Numbered from the stretch's first letter, positions 52,693 to 62,549 are shown. The stretch: 64,000 nucleotides of DNA from Zhongshania antarctica (GCF_014202945.1 NZ_JACHHW010000010.1:1-64000), one strand, 5' to 3'. The notes: a model not told the origin generated them from the sequence alone. Numbers and translations are program-made.

Positions 52693-54588
52693 TTGAGCAA
52701 TATCCCAAACACCACCCAGCCCTTTGGAGTCTTACTTGGCTATGCGCCAGGCGGCGTCCCAGCCTATTCCTCGGATTACGATTCGGCGTCGACCACCGAC
52801 TACCCAAAACGCAGTTCATACCGCAGTTATATCGACGGCGTGTATATGGGCTACAAATGGCAATGTGTCGAGTTTGCTCGGCGCTGGATGTATATCAATT
52901 ATGGCTATATTTTTGATGACGTGGCGATGGCCTACGATATTTTTGACTTACGCTCTGTGCGTCACTTAGCCAGCAATAATCGCTTACCCCTAAACGCCTT
53001 TCGCAATGGCAGCAAGTCTCACCCAGTACTGGGCAGCCTGCTCATCTGGCAAGAAGGTGGCGAGTTTGAAGACACCGGCCATGTCGCGGTAGTGACCGAA
53101 GTTAAACCAAATTACATTCGCATTGCCGAGCAAAATGTTGGGCACGGGCAGTGGCAAGAAGGACAAGATTATGCGCGAGAACTCAGTGCAAAAACCACCG
53201 CAGACGGTGAGTACTGGGTAAAGTGCTCCTACGGCGATGCCGAAATCCTCGGTTGGATGACACAGACTGACGACACCCGACACGCTGAACCACGCCCGGC
53301 AAAAAACACCGCCCTGAGTGCCATTAAGAGCCGCCACGCTGACGCCAGTAGCGCCCCCCGCAGGTCGTGGCTAAACATGGCCAATAATGACGAAGCTGCC
53401 TTCGTTGAGATGATGGGCGGTCATTTTTTAACAACGAGCGCCGCGGATCAATCTCGTTACTTTTTATTATCAAAAACCGCCATTGATGACCTGGAATACG
53501 CCACCAATGAACTGCACGGCTTGTTTATGCACGCCACCGACTACGTTCTTTGCCACGATGACTTACTGGCCAAATTTAATTTGCCCAAGGCGGTATTACC
53601 CAAAATTCGACAGTCTTGGGACAATCGTTTAAATCAACTGATTACCAGCCGTTTTGACTTTGCCCAAACCGCCGATGGGCTCAAAGTTTACGAATACAAT
53701 TGTGATTCGGCGTCCTGCTATATGGAGGCGGGCAAGGTTCAGGGGAAATGGGGTCAGCACTACCAGCTGACTGACAGCGAGGATGCAGGCAAAGCCTTGT
53801 TTCACGACCTCAGCCGCGCTTGGGAGAAGAGCCACGCAAAGGGCTTAGTGCATATATTGCGAGACCATGACCCCGAGGAGGAATACCACGCGCTCTTTAT
53901 ACAGCAGACGCTTGAAGCAGCCGGCATAGCTAGCAAGATCATTATTCAACTCGAGGGACTCGCGTGGGACAAGCAAGGCACTATTCGCGATCAAGATGGC
54001 GAGGCCGTCAACTGGGTGTGGAAAACCTGGTCCTGGGAAACCGCCTTAGACCAAATTCGCGCCGAATGCGAAGATGACGCCAGCCATGCCGTATTTGAAC
54101 CCCAGTGGTCGCTCGGCAAGCCACTGCGCTTATCCGATGTATTGTTGCGCAAAAACATCATGGTTTTTGAGCCGCTGTGGACACTCATTCCCAGCAACAA
54201 GGCGATATTGCCAGTATTGTGGCAATTATTCCCCAATCACCCATTACTACTGAATTCGGCGTTTGAATTAACCGACGAGTTAAAAACCACTGGCTATGTT
54301 GAAAAACCGATTGTTGGCCGCTGCGGCGCTAACATCGCGCTATTCGATCGAGACCAGCAATTACTTGAAGCAACCAGCGGCGGCTTTGCCCAGCAGGAAA
54401 AAATATATCAACAGTTTTACCCCCTGCCAAAAGTCGACAAGTATTACACGCAGGTTTGCACTTTTACGGCATCTGGGGTGTATGCCGGTAGCTGCGTACG
54501 GGTAGACACGTCCATGGTAATCAATAAAAACAGCGACTGTATGCCGCTGCGTTATATTAGTGACAAGGCCTTTCTCAATGATGGCTAA
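52693..54588 (+). CDS. gss: Bifunctional glutathionylspermidine amidase/synthetase
   Basis: From a TTG start (GGAG upstream) the 631-residue product aligns from its first residues with E. coli Gss (about 619 residues): FGVLLGYAPGGVPAYSSDYD and YMGYKWQCVEFARRWMY with the amidase Cys at position 58. The first about 200 residues form the CHAP-type amidase domain, and the remainder the ATP-grasp synthetase (YEYNCDSASCYMEAGKVQ; KPIVGRCGANI). It makes and breaks glutathionylspermidine, a redox buffer. The YghU gene next to it mirrors the E. coli gene order. Confidence 0.93.
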   Translation: MSNIPNTTQPFGVLLGYAPGGVPAYSSDYDSASTTDYPKRSSYRSYIDGVYMGYKWQCVEFARRWMYINYGYIFDDVAMAYDIFDLRSVRHLASNNRLPLNAFRNGSKSHPVLGSLLIWQEGGEFEDTGHVAVVTEVKPNYIRIAEQNVGHGQWQEGQDYARELSAKTTADGEYWVKCSYGDAEILGWMTQTDDTRHAEPRPAKNTALSAIKSRHADASSAPRRSWLNMANNDEAAFVEMMGGHFLTTSAADQSRYFLLSKTAIDDLEYATNELHGLFMHATDYVLCHDDLLAKFNLPKAVLPKIRQSWDNRLNQLITSRFDFAQTADGLKVYEYNCDSASCYMEAGKVQGKWGQHYQLTDSEDAGKALFHDLSRAWEKSHAKGLVHILRDHDPEEEYHALFIQQTLEAAGIASKIIIQLEGLAWDKQGTIRDQDGEAVNWVWKTWSWETALDQIRAECEDDASHAVFEPQWSLGKPLRLSDVLLRKNIMVFEPLWTLIPSNKAILPVLWQLFPNHPLLLNSAFELTDELKTTGYVEKPIVGRCGANIALFDRDQQLLEATSGGFAQQEKIYQQFYPLPKVDKYYTQVCTFTASGVYAGSCVRVDTSMVINKNSDCMPLRYISDKAFLNDG

Positions 54589-54636
54589 GCCGCCGCCCCA
54601 ATGGCATTGAATGGCCTCGGAGCCGGGTTTACGCCC

Positions 54637-55479
54637 CTATTTAAAATCTTCCGCACTGTGACGTTCTGCCATTTGCTTGTCTTCATCGCCCCACAGGCGA
54701 TTTACCCGGCGGCCACGCTGTACGGCGGGGCGCTCGGCAATAAGATTCGCCCAGCGTAAAACATGGGTATACGAGGCCACATCAAGAAACTCCGCGGCCT
54801 CATACAAATAACCCTGCACCAGCGCGCCGTACCACGGGTAAGCCCCCATATCGGCAATGGTGTAGTTGTCGCCACACAAGAAAGTATTCGCGGCAAGATG
54901 CTTATCTAAAACATCTAACTGACGCTTAACTTCCATCGCGTAACGGTCGATGGGGTACTGATATTTCTCTGGTGCATAAGCGTAAAAATGACCAAAGCCG
55001 CCACCTAAAAATGGCGCGCTGCCCATATGCCACATTAGCCACGATTGGCAGGCGGCGCGTTCGGCCGCATCCTTAGGATAAAAAGCGTCATATTTTTCAG
55101 CTAAGTACAATAAAATCGCGCCCGACTCAAAAATCCGGATTGGCGGACTTACACTGCGATCCATTAACGCCGGTATTTTCGAGTTAGGGTTAATATCAAC
55201 AAAGTCACTACCGAACTGGTCGCCGTCGGAAATCATAATTGAGTAGGCATCGTATTCGGCGTCGCTAATACCCAGTTCAAGTAACTCCTCGAGCATGATT
55301 GTCACCTTCACGCCATTGGGTGTAGCCAGGGAATAAAGCTGTAAACCATGCTCACCGACTGGCAGCACCTTGTCATGGGTAGCGCCGGAAATTGGCCGAT
55401 TAATATTACTAAAACGGCCGCCACTCTGATTCTCCCACTTCCAAACGGCAGGTGGGGTATATATTGTCGACTCTGACAT
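54637..55479 (-). CDS. yghU: YghU-type glutathione transferase (disulfide-bond oxidoreductase)
   Basis: A 280-residue protein starting MSESTIYTPPAVWKWENQSG, the typical YghU start; a longer frame to 55500 exists. The thioredoxin-like part runs from QLYSLATPNGVKVTIMLEE to IFESGAILLYLAEKYDAFYP and is followed by a helical C-terminal domain (WHMGSAPFLGGGFGHFYAYAPEKYQYP). YghU binds two glutathiones and reduces disulfides. It converges with gss. Confidence 0.9.
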   Translation of the reverse strand: MSESTIYTPPAVWKWENQSGGRFSNINRPISGATHDKVLPVGEHGLQLYSLATPNGVKVTIMLEELLELGISDAEYDAYSIMISDGDQFGSDFVDINPNSKIPALMDRSVSPPIRIFESGAILLYLAEKYDAFYPKDAAERAACQSWLMWHMGSAPFLGGGFGHFYAYAPEKYQYPIDRYAMEVKRQLDVLDKHLAANTFLCGDNYTIADMGAYPWYGALVQGYLYEAAEFLDVASYTHVLRWANLIAERPAVQRGRRVNRLWGDEDKQMAERHSAEDFK

Positions 55480-55693
55480 TTTCTTTGGCTCCCATTGCAT
55501 TGCTTATGGCTAAATTCCCATTCAGCATGGTACAGCGCTGCAAAGCAATAAGGCAATTAGCCGCAGTTACTGCCCAGCAATACTGCTATCGCGCGCCATT
55601 ACTGTCTGAAAAGTTTAATACAAACGCATTCAGCCCTAGTGTGTAAACTGCGACCATGGTATAAAAATCACTACTTAAAATAAGAGACCTACT

Positions 55694-56983
55694 ATGTCGG
55701 TTACTTTTAGCGCGAACAAAATCAGTCGGCGTATATTTAGAGCACCCGAGTTATCCCCAGCCGCGACCAGCCCCCTCACCATCGACCCCGCAGAGCAGGC
55801 CGCGAACGGCGCCGACATCGAGGCTATTTGGGCCAGCGCAGGAGCCTTTCATTCCAGCGGCATGCACCCCATGGTCAGCATGTGCCTGCGCCACAAAGGC
55901 AAAACTGTGCTGCATCGCAGCATCGGACAGGCCCGGGGCGTAAATGGCGCCGAAGCCGTTGGCGCTCAATTAGACACACCCGTATGTTTATTCTCAGCGT
56001 CCAAAGTCGTTAGCGCGGTATTAATCCATAAGCTTGCCGAAGATGGCTTACTCGACCTGCTAAATCCGGTCAGCTATTACATTCCCGCCTTCGCCCAAAA
56101 CGGCAAGGCCGGCATCTCCATATACCAGCTATTAGCACATCGCGCGGGCGTACCTGGTGTCCCGCCGGGAACCTCACCAAGCGTGCTGTTTGATCATCAA
56201 GAATCATTGCGCCTAATATGCGAGCAACCGCCACTCGACATCGACGGCCGTATACTTGCGTATCACGCGATTACAGGTGGCATTATTGCAACCGAGCTGG
56301 TCAGGGTCTGCACTGGCCTGAGCATGAACGAATACCTCGACCAAGTTATTCGCAAACCGATGGGCTTTAAATCCTTCACCTTCGGTATGCCCAAAAGTAG
56401 TCGCGGCACCGAAGCGCACAACTACAGCAGCGGCTTAGCCAATATCTCCCTTGTCGGTAAGCACCTAGAGAAAATACTTGGCGCCGATGTCGATACCGTC
56501 GTCGCGCTTTCGAATACTGACGATTTTCTTGGCGCCATTATTCCGTCTGGAAATTTATACGCAAACGCCGATGAAGCCTGTCAGTTTTTTCAAATGTTGC
56601 TTCAACAGGGACAATGGCAAGGCAAGCAAATACTGTCACCGCTGTCGGTGTACCGTTTAACTGCAGAGGCATCCCGTCCTCAGCATGATCGGTCGCTAAT
56701 TATTCCCATGCGCTACAGCGCAGGTGCCATGTTAGGTGGCCGCGTAATGGGGCTGTATGGCCGCAATACACCTTACGCCTTTGGCCATTTAGGTTTTTCT
56801 AATATATTGTGCTGGGCAGACCCACAGCGCGACATTTCCGTAGCGGTACTCAATAATGGCAAACCAGTCATTGGCAGCCATATATTTAGCCTGCTTGGAT
56901 TAATGGAAAATATTCGCAAAAATTTCCCCCAGAAAGACGATATGTCTGCATGGAGCGGCAATTTTGGCCAACACGAACATTAA
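55694..56983 (+). CDS. Class C beta-lactamase-like serine hydrolase
   Basis: The 429-residue protein has the nucleophile motif S101-A-S-K104 and a Tyr motif in HNYSS, consistent with the serine hydrolase/penicillin-binding superfamily (EstB or DD-peptidase-like). RNTPYAFGHLGFSNILCWADP holds the third motif (HLGF). No classical signal peptide is visible, so it is probably a cytoplasmic esterase. It stands alone and converges with the EamA transporter gene. Confidence 0.85.
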   Translation: MSVTFSANKISRRIFRAPELSPAATSPLTIDPAEQAANGADIEAIWASAGAFHSSGMHPMVSMCLRHKGKTVLHRSIGQARGVNGAEAVGAQLDTPVCLFSASKVVSAVLIHKLAEDGLLDLLNPVSYYIPAFAQNGKAGISIYQLLAHRAGVPGVPPGTSPSVLFDHQESLRLICEQPPLDIDGRILAYHAITGGIIATELVRVCTGLSMNEYLDQVIRKPMGFKSFTFGMPKSSRGTEAHNYSSGLANISLVGKHLEKILGADVDTVVALSNTDDFLGAIIPSGNLYANADEACQFFQMLLQQGQWQGKQILSPLSVYRLTAEASRPQHDRSLIIPMRYSAGAMLGGRVMGLYGRNTPYAFGHLGFSNILCWADPQRDISVAVLNNGKPVIGSHIFSLLGLMENIRKNFPQKDDMSAWSGNFGQHEH

Positions 56984-56997
56984 GTAATCGCAGGGTC

Positions 56998-57032
56998 AAA
57001 ACGTGAACAGCTGCATAGGCTGTCCACGTTTT
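56998..57032. terminator. Intrinsic terminator between convergent genes
   Basis: AAAACGTG-A-ACAGC pairs with GCTGT-C-CACGTTTT across one mismatch, closing a 7-nt loop. It lies 15 bp after the serine hydrolase stop and 20 bp beyond the EamA stop, with A/T runs for both strands. Confidence 0.85.
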
Positions 57033-57053
57033 CTACGCCACTACAGCCAAATT

Positions 57054-57941
57054 CTATGGCGATACCATTTTTGGCGCTCGCCAAAAATTTTGATGTATCG
57101 CCAGCGCGACGAGTATCAAACCGGCCCCCGCCATCATTAGCAGCGATACTGACTCGTCGGCGACGAGCACGCCGATCGCCATCGCTAAAATCGGTGTAAT
57201 AAACGGGATAAGTGAAACCGTTTCCACCGCCAAATTTTTAAGCAGCGAATAATAAGCAACAAACCCCACCAAAGACCCAAACAGCGACAAATACAGCAAA
57301 GACCCCAGCGAGGTTGAACTCAGGCTAAGAGGCTCAATGCCGAACCAAAAAATCCAGCTCAGCGCCATCCCCGGCAAGGCAAAGGCCATGGCGCCCAGCG
57401 CTTGTTCAGTAGGCTCTACGGCCATTTGGGCATTGAGTTTTTTCACCCATAAGGCGCTAACTGAGAACAAGCAATTCGATACCAGCATTAAACTAATACC
57501 CAAATAGCTACCGGCAGTTACAGTCGCCTTATCAAAAAAGATACATGCCAAGCCGCCCAGCGCTAAACCAATGCCCAGCAATTTTCGCGGCTGCAGCATA
57601 TTTTCGCCGAGAATTGGCTTGGCCAATACCGCTGTAAAAAACGGCGTTAGGCCAAACAGCAGGGCAATTAAGCCCGACGAAATACTCTGCGCCGCGATGT
57701 ATACCAATGCCATATTGGGGAATAAGCTAATCGACGCTGCAGCATAAAGTTTCCAGTGGCGACGAATAGCCAATCCGGCATAACCGCCAATAGTACAAAT
57801 GAGACTGCCCACCATAAATGCCAAAGCAATACGCAGCGTCAGCCCCGCTATCGGGGTAAGGGAATCGCCGCCCAATTTAATCGCCAGCGGCGTAGTTGCC
57901 CAAATGGCAATAACCAGTAAATAGGTGAAACGTACAAGCAT
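57054..57941 (-). CDS. EamA-family (DMT superfamily) transporter
   Basis: The 295-residue protein has ten hydrophobic segments in two EamA repeats: VIAIWATTPLAIKLGGDSL at the start and LFGSLVGFVAYYSLLKNLAVE plus PFITPILAMAIGVLVADE in the second. Family members export amino acids or metabolites; the substrate cannot be read from sequence. It is transcribed alone. Confidence 0.88.
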   Translation of the reverse strand: MLVRFTYLLVIAIWATTPLAIKLGGDSLTPIAGLTLRIALAFMVGSLICTIGGYAGLAIRRHWKLYAAASISLFPNMALVYIAAQSISSGLIALLFGLTPFFTAVLAKPILGENMLQPRKLLGIGLALGGLACIFFDKATVTAGSYLGISLMLVSNCLFSVSALWVKKLNAQMAVEPTEQALGAMAFALPGMALSWIFWFGIEPLSLSSTSLGSLLYLSLFGSLVGFVAYYSLLKNLAVETVSLIPFITPILAMAIGVLVADESVSLLMMAGAGLILVALAIHQNFWRAPKMVSP

Positions 57942-57990
57942 TGTGCTGTCCTTGCATACTTGCCGTAGATTTCTGCTGGGCCTAAAACGA

Positions 57991-58022
57991 CAAAGGCCGC
58001 AGCGGAATGTCTGCGGCCTTTG
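57991..58022. terminator. Intrinsic terminator downstream of the DUF2894 operon
   Basis: CAAAGGCCGCAG (57991-58002) and CTGCGGCCTTTG (58011-58022) form a perfect 12-bp stem with an 8-nt loop. It lies 221 bp beyond the DUF2894 stop and just upstream of the EamA gene on the same strand, so it probably isolates the two. Confidence 0.75.
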
Positions 58023-58242
58023 AATAATGTTGTTTTAAATCGGTTTACATCATTGCTCGGCCACACCCCAACGCGCCCAGCGCACAACTAATTTGTGCTG
58101 GACCGAGGCAAACATGGCGGGACAAATGAAAGGCATTAAATTTGAACTCGTAATAAGAATGCGCGTGCCAAATTATAGTAAAAGAAAAACATTAATCGAG
58201 GCAAGTCATATTTAGCAATGGCGAGCTTTGCCCGCATCGCGA

Positions 58243-58971
58243 CTATACAGACTTTTTCTTGGCCTTTGCGCGGCTGCCTACCCGGCTGTTTTTCTTGTCT
58301 GCTTTGGTACTCGCCGCAGTGTCCAACTGCTCTACCCAAAACAAGGTATCAAGATACGCCACGTAGCGATTTAAATAATGCGGAGAGATGTCGCGCATTA
58401 TGCTCAGGGCTTTAATTGCCAGCATTTGCGGATTAAGTGGGCCAGGGCTTTCCGGCCCTTCCGCTATGGCGAGTTCAACACGCTTTTCTGCCGCGCGGCG
58501 CTGCTGATGCACTCGCAAACTTTGACTGGATTTTAAGGGCTTAACCGCGACATCAACATTATCTGAAAGCGGCTCAGCGGCCGCTTCGGTGCCGAGTGAG
58601 GACGCAAATAATGCGCCCTGTAGCAGCTCACCCTCTTGATCTTGCAGTTGTTGTTCAAAATCACTCGCACCCACAGTCGGGCGGGTTTGGCTAGCGTCCA
58701 GCGCTCGGCGCAACGCCGCTAAAGACGCGACAGTGGCGGTGCCTGGGCGCGATTTAATTGCTTTATTATCGGCTCGGTTTGCGCCGCGGCTAGCCAAGTA
58801 ATCGGCTAAAGAAGCTGCACTTTTTTCAGTAAGTCGCTGCCCCAGCGGCTGCCGCGAACCGTGTGCGCGCAATGCCAACGCTTCAATGTAACGAAAGCGT
58901 ACCGGGTCAAATTGGTCGGCTCCCGCCGTCCGCAGTTCACTGATTTTATGGATGAGCGCGTCGCTATTCAT
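58243..58971 (-). CDS. DUF2894-like protein, last gene of the motor-like operon
   Basis: I chose ATG at 58969-58971, giving a 242-residue product starting MNSDALIHKISELRTAGADQ; a longer frame runs into the OmpA gene. The start FDPVRFRYIEALALRAHGSRQ fits DUF2894. The middle is low-complexity and Ala/Gln-rich, the C-terminus (MLAIKALSIMRDISPHYLNRYVAYLDTLFWVEQL) is helical and ends in a very basic tail. Soluble, no enzyme motif. It is 7 bp after the OmpA-like gene. Function unknown. Confidence 0.78.
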   Translation of the reverse strand: MNSDALIHKISELRTAGADQFDPVRFRYIEALALRAHGSRQPLGQRLTEKSAASLADYLASRGANRADNKAIKSRPGTATVASLAALRRALDASQTRPTVGASDFEQQLQDQEGELLQGALFASSLGTEAAAEPLSDNVDVAVKPLKSSQSLRVHQQRRAAEKRVELAIAEGPESPGPLNPQMLAIKALSIMRDISPHYLNRYVAYLDTLFWVEQLDTAASTKADKKNSRVGSRAKAKKKSV

Positions 58972-58978
58972 GGCGTGT

Positions 58979-59635
58979 TCACGGCCCTGAGCTGAGGGCG
59001 GCTTTGTCGCCAGAAACCCGTGGCACTGGTGCCATTTCCACTCGCCGGTTTTGCGAACGGCTCTCACTGTCGGCATTCGCCACCACCGGCTGCTGGGCGC
59101 CAAACGCCGCCGCAAACACCATACTCGGTGGCATACCCTCTTCGATTAAAGCGCGAGTTACCGTCAAGGCGCGCTGCGCAGACAGCTCCCAGTTATCGCT
59201 AAAGTGCAGATTTCCCTGCTGAATTGGCAGATCGTCAGTAAAGCCGCTGACCATTAATAGCTGCTCACTGTCGGTCAAATACACTTGCAGCGGCGCCCGC
59301 AAAGTATGGAGCAGCGCCCGCCCCTCCTCTTGCAGTTCAGCCGAGTTTAAAGAAAACAACACACTGCCGCTGATACCAATGCGGCCATCGCGCAAGGTCA
59401 CTCGCCCGGTCGCCAAGGGGTCGGCAAGGGCCGCCTCCAAGGCCTGACGACGCTGCTCGGCCACTTCGCGTTTTTGGATTTCCTGCTCTAGGGTTTGCGA
59501 TAATTCCAGCTGAAAACCCAAGGTCCACACCAGCAGGAGAACAAACACCCCAACAAGGCCGGTCATTAAGTCGCCAAAGATCGCCCAGATCGGCGGCTCT
59601 TGATCTAAGCCGTCGTCCAGCTCTGAAATACTCAC
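58979..59635 (-). CDS. MotB/OmpA-like protein with one membrane helix
   Basis: The 218-residue protein has a single membrane helix at about 16-41 with Asp22 in GDLMTGLVGVF, which matches the proton-binding Asp of MotB/ZorB/ExbD-type stators. A short helical linker (SQTLEQEIQKREVAEQRRQALEA) precedes an OmpA-like peptidoglycan-binding domain (about 88-205) with VLFSLNSAELQEEG, VSGFTDDLPI and QNRRVEMAP. It overlaps the DUF802 gene by 4 bp, so the two are translated in a fixed ratio and should form a complex. Confidence 0.85.
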   Translation of the reverse strand: MSISELDDGLDQEPPIWAIFGDLMTGLVGVFVLLLVWTLGFQLELSQTLEQEIQKREVAEQRRQALEAALADPLATGRVTLRDGRIGISGSVLFSLNSAELQEEGRALLHTLRAPLQVYLTDSEQLLMVSGFTDDLPIQQGNLHFSDNWELSAQRALTVTRALIEEGMPPSMVFAAAFGAQQPVVANADSESRSQNRRVEMAPVPRVSGDKAALSSGP

Positions 59636-61734
59636 GCCCGCTCACCCGCTTGGGCAACCGCCTTGCCACTGAGCTGCTGTAACTGACTGATAATATCTTG
59701 CTGAGACAACATATTGTGGTCGATAATTTCCCGCGCCTGAGCAACGTAATAGGCCATTTGCTCATCACTGCGCTCGGTGCTACTGCTCAGGGCTGATTCA
59801 ATCGAGGCCATGGTGCCAATAAGGCTATTATTAGACTCACTAAACAAGGCCACCGCCGTGCTAAACGCCTCGCCTAAGCTGGCCAACTCAGCACTACTGC
59901 CCTCAAAGTGATTGATAATTTCAGCGAGTTTACCGGTTTCATCACTCACTTTATCAGTAAAGCGACTGCCGATATTGTCGAGTAATTCGGCGGAATTTTT
60001 CAAAATATTTTCGGCGGCTTCGCGCTGACCTGCCGCAGAAGCGTGTAACGACTCAGACAGGCTGTTGAGCTGCAGCAGTAATTCGCTGCGCTCTTTCAGC
60101 AAGCTATTGTCGCGTTCAATATTGTCGCTCATTTCCGCTCGCAATTTCGTCATGAGCTCGGCGGCAATTCGCGGGGTTTCTGACGCCGATTCAATCAATC
60201 TAGCCATCGGCTCTTCTAAGGCATTGGCCAAGGTCGCCAAGTGCTGGGCTACCGCCCCTTGTAATTCTGCCAAGCGCGCAACGGCCGCCTCGCCGCGACG
60301 CTCTTCAACATCCCGAAGGCTGCCCAGCTCAGTCTTCAGAGTATTAGCCAGCTCAGCCATACGCTGCTGATAGTCTTTCAACCATTTGTCTTCGCTGGCG
60401 ATACGAGCTTGAGTGAGCTGCTCGGAGGTCTTAACTAGGTCGCGGAACTCCGCCACCACTTCTTGAGAACCGCTGTGTGCATTACTCGCCAACTGCGCTG
60501 CACTGTCGCGCAATAAGTCGGCGCTGTGATTAAACACGGCTGACCAGTTTTCTAAACGCGCCTGCTCAGCCGCCTGCTGCCGCGCCAAGCCGTCACTGCT
60601 CACCTGATTAAAGGTATCTAATAGCGAACTGGTCGCTGCGCTAAACTGCGTGTTAAACGCACCCAGGCCATCATCGATCTTCGCAAGCAAGCGCTCGCTG
60701 CTGGCTTGCTGATCGGCTATGCCCTGCTGCCAGGCAGTATTAAGCTCCTCCGCTGTTTTAACAAACTGGCCGCCCAAACCGTCTAAATGTGCTTCGGCGC
60801 TCGCACTGAGCTGCCGCTGGGTCTGCTGTAACTCGCGACTAATATCCTGCGCAAACGCCTGCACCACCGGAGCGATATTCTCACCCGCCAAGCGTCCGCT
60901 GTCGGCTAGGCTTTGCTTTAAGGAATTGTCTACCGACTGCGCCAACTCGCGGTACTGGGCTTGCGCAGCGGCGTGAAACTGTTGCTGTCCCGCGATGAGC
61001 TTATTACCTAAGTCGTCGCTCATTTGGCCGAGCCGACTTGCCAATTCACTAAGCTGCTGAGCAACCTCCGGCAGGGCTGCCGCTTGCTGCTGCATCGCGG
61101 TATAGCTTTTACTGCGCTGATGACTAAGTGAGTAATGTTTAAACACCGAGCGCATCCGACTGTCTAGCTGTCGCGACACCTGCAGTCGCTCGCGTCGACT
61201 CAGCGTCGAAATAAAGCCCAACATCGCCGAGGCACTAACCCCAGCAACCGACGTGGCAAAGGCCATACCCAAGCCCTTGATTGGCGCCGCTAAGCCGGTG
61301 CGAATAGCTTCGAGCTCGGTGGTGCCCTCCAGCGCCAACACCGCACCTTTCAAGGTATCGACCATGCCAATAAAGGTGCCCAACAAACCCAGCATCACCA
61401 GCAAGCCGATCAAATATGGCGTCAGCACTGGGGCAGGCAAGCCAACATACTCACCCTGAATCCGCTGACCAACCGCATTGCGCAACACCGCCGGCACTTT
61501 GGCCAACCATTTATCCAAATCATCAACCGCGTCGCCCGCCGCGTTCAGCGAGGCATCTAGGGCACAGCTTGCCTGCTGATAGCGCACTAGCTCGGCAAAA
61601 CCGACTGTATAGGCAAAGGCAATTAATAGGGTGACACCCAGCGCTAATAAATTGCTACCAACAAAAGCAGACGCCATCCACAGAACTATAATTGCGCCTA
61701 AAACAAAGGCGACTATCGACAGAGTTCTCGTCAT
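59632..61734 (-). CDS. MotA/TolQ-like protein with long helical tail (DUF802)
   Basis: The 700-residue protein has membrane helices at about 5-24, 29-50, 103-127 and 150-178, with TolQ/MotA-type sequences IGLLVMLGLLGTFIGMVD and GLGMAFATSVAGVSASAMLG. After about 190 comes a 500-residue predicted helical, Gln/Ala/Ser-rich region with many heptads, projecting into the cytoplasm. This is the design of ZorA, the motor subunit of Zorya systems, though DUF802 proteins also occur in non-defence operons. It overlaps the DUF3348 gene by 4 bp. Confidence 0.82.
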   Translation of the reverse strand: MTRTLSIVAFVLGAIIVLWMASAFVGSNLLALGVTLLIAFAYTVGFAELVRYQQASCALDASLNAAGDAVDDLDKWLAKVPAVLRNAVGQRIQGEYVGLPAPVLTPYLIGLLVMLGLLGTFIGMVDTLKGAVLALEGTTELEAIRTGLAAPIKGLGMAFATSVAGVSASAMLGFISTLSRRERLQVSRQLDSRMRSVFKHYSLSHQRSKSYTAMQQQAAALPEVAQQLSELASRLGQMSDDLGNKLIAGQQQFHAAAQAQYRELAQSVDNSLKQSLADSGRLAGENIAPVVQAFAQDISRELQQTQRQLSASAEAHLDGLGGQFVKTAEELNTAWQQGIADQQASSERLLAKIDDGLGAFNTQFSAATSSLLDTFNQVSSDGLARQQAAEQARLENWSAVFNHSADLLRDSAAQLASNAHSGSQEVVAEFRDLVKTSEQLTQARIASEDKWLKDYQQRMAELANTLKTELGSLRDVEERRGEAAVARLAELQGAVAQHLATLANALEEPMARLIESASETPRIAAELMTKLRAEMSDNIERDNSLLKERSELLLQLNSLSESLHASAAGQREAAENILKNSAELLDNIGSRFTDKVSDETGKLAEIINHFEGSSAELASLGEAFSTAVALFSESNNSLIGTMASIESALSSSTERSDEQMAYYVAQAREIIDHNMLSQQDIISQLQQLSGKAVAQAGERA

Positions 61735-62549
61735 TTTTGTGTTTCTACCTCTACTTCTAGTACTTCCAACAGGCCCATTACGGGCATGAGACGCAACTCT
61801 AGTTCGGCCAGTAATAAGCCCTGCATTTCGGTGAAAAAGTTATCGAGCCAAGCGCCTTTCTGCATCCACAGCGCTGGGCTGTCACTCATCAATTCTGGCT
61901 CTAACTCCAGCTTCAAACCAGTGTCATCTGCGGCGCTGCGTTGAGCTTCTTGTACTGCGCGGTATTGCTGGTTCAAATAATAAAACCGCTGAGCCAATAA
62001 GCGCGGAATACTCGCAAATACCTTGCGGGTATAGTCGCCCAGCTTATCGGCGAGACTACGGTCCAATTCGGCCAATTGCGCTAATTGTGGTGACTGTCCG
62101 GCAAGCGCCTCTTGCAGCTGTCGACGCAACACCAGTACCCGATGATCGAGCTGACTTTGATGTAAATTATAAAAGCGCTGATACGCTTGAAAGCCAGCTT
62201 CTGGGTCCGCCAAGGTTTCGGCATTGGCGCGCGGTAGTATAAACGGCGCGGAGCTGTCTTGGCCTTCATGCAGTTCGGTAATAAAGCTATTAAGAATAAA
62301 GGCCAACATTTCAGCCCGGCTGGTTAAAAAGCTGCTTTTGAGTGCCGACACATCGCTTGTGGCTGGCGTAAACTCAAGCTTTTGCAGGCCCCGCAGCGAC
62401 TCAGCAAGGGCAATAGAGCCCGACAGATCAATTAGCTGGCCTAGCTTTTCAGCAAAATTCTTGTGGCTCAACTCGGCATTCCCTAGCGCCAATTCGCTGA
62501 GGACTGCCTGTAAGCGCGAGCTTTTTACTGAAACCGAATTCATAGTCAC
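61731..62549 (-). CDS. DUF3348-like protein, first gene of the motor-like operon
   Basis: The 272-residue protein is soluble and almost all helical (NFAEKLGQLIDLSGSIALAES, RAEMLAFILNSFITELH, LAQRFYYLNQQYRAVQEAQ). No catalytic motif is apparent. The match to DUF3348 and its place ahead of DUF802 and OmpA-like genes recall a conserved gammaproteobacterial gene order. It overlaps the DUF802 start by 4 bp and probably works with the motor pair. Confidence 0.78.
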   Translation of the reverse strand: MTMNSVSVKSSRLQAVLSELALGNAELSHKNFAEKLGQLIDLSGSIALAESLRGLQKLEFTPATSDVSALKSSFLTSRAEMLAFILNSFITELHEGQDSSAPFILPRANAETLADPEAGFQAYQRFYNLHQSQLDHRVLVLRRQLQEALAGQSPQLAQLAELDRSLADKLGDYTRKVFASIPRLLAQRFYYLNQQYRAVQEAQRSAADDTGLKLELEPELMSDSPALWMQKGAWLDNFFTEMQGLLLAELELRLMPVMGLLEVLEVEVETQK

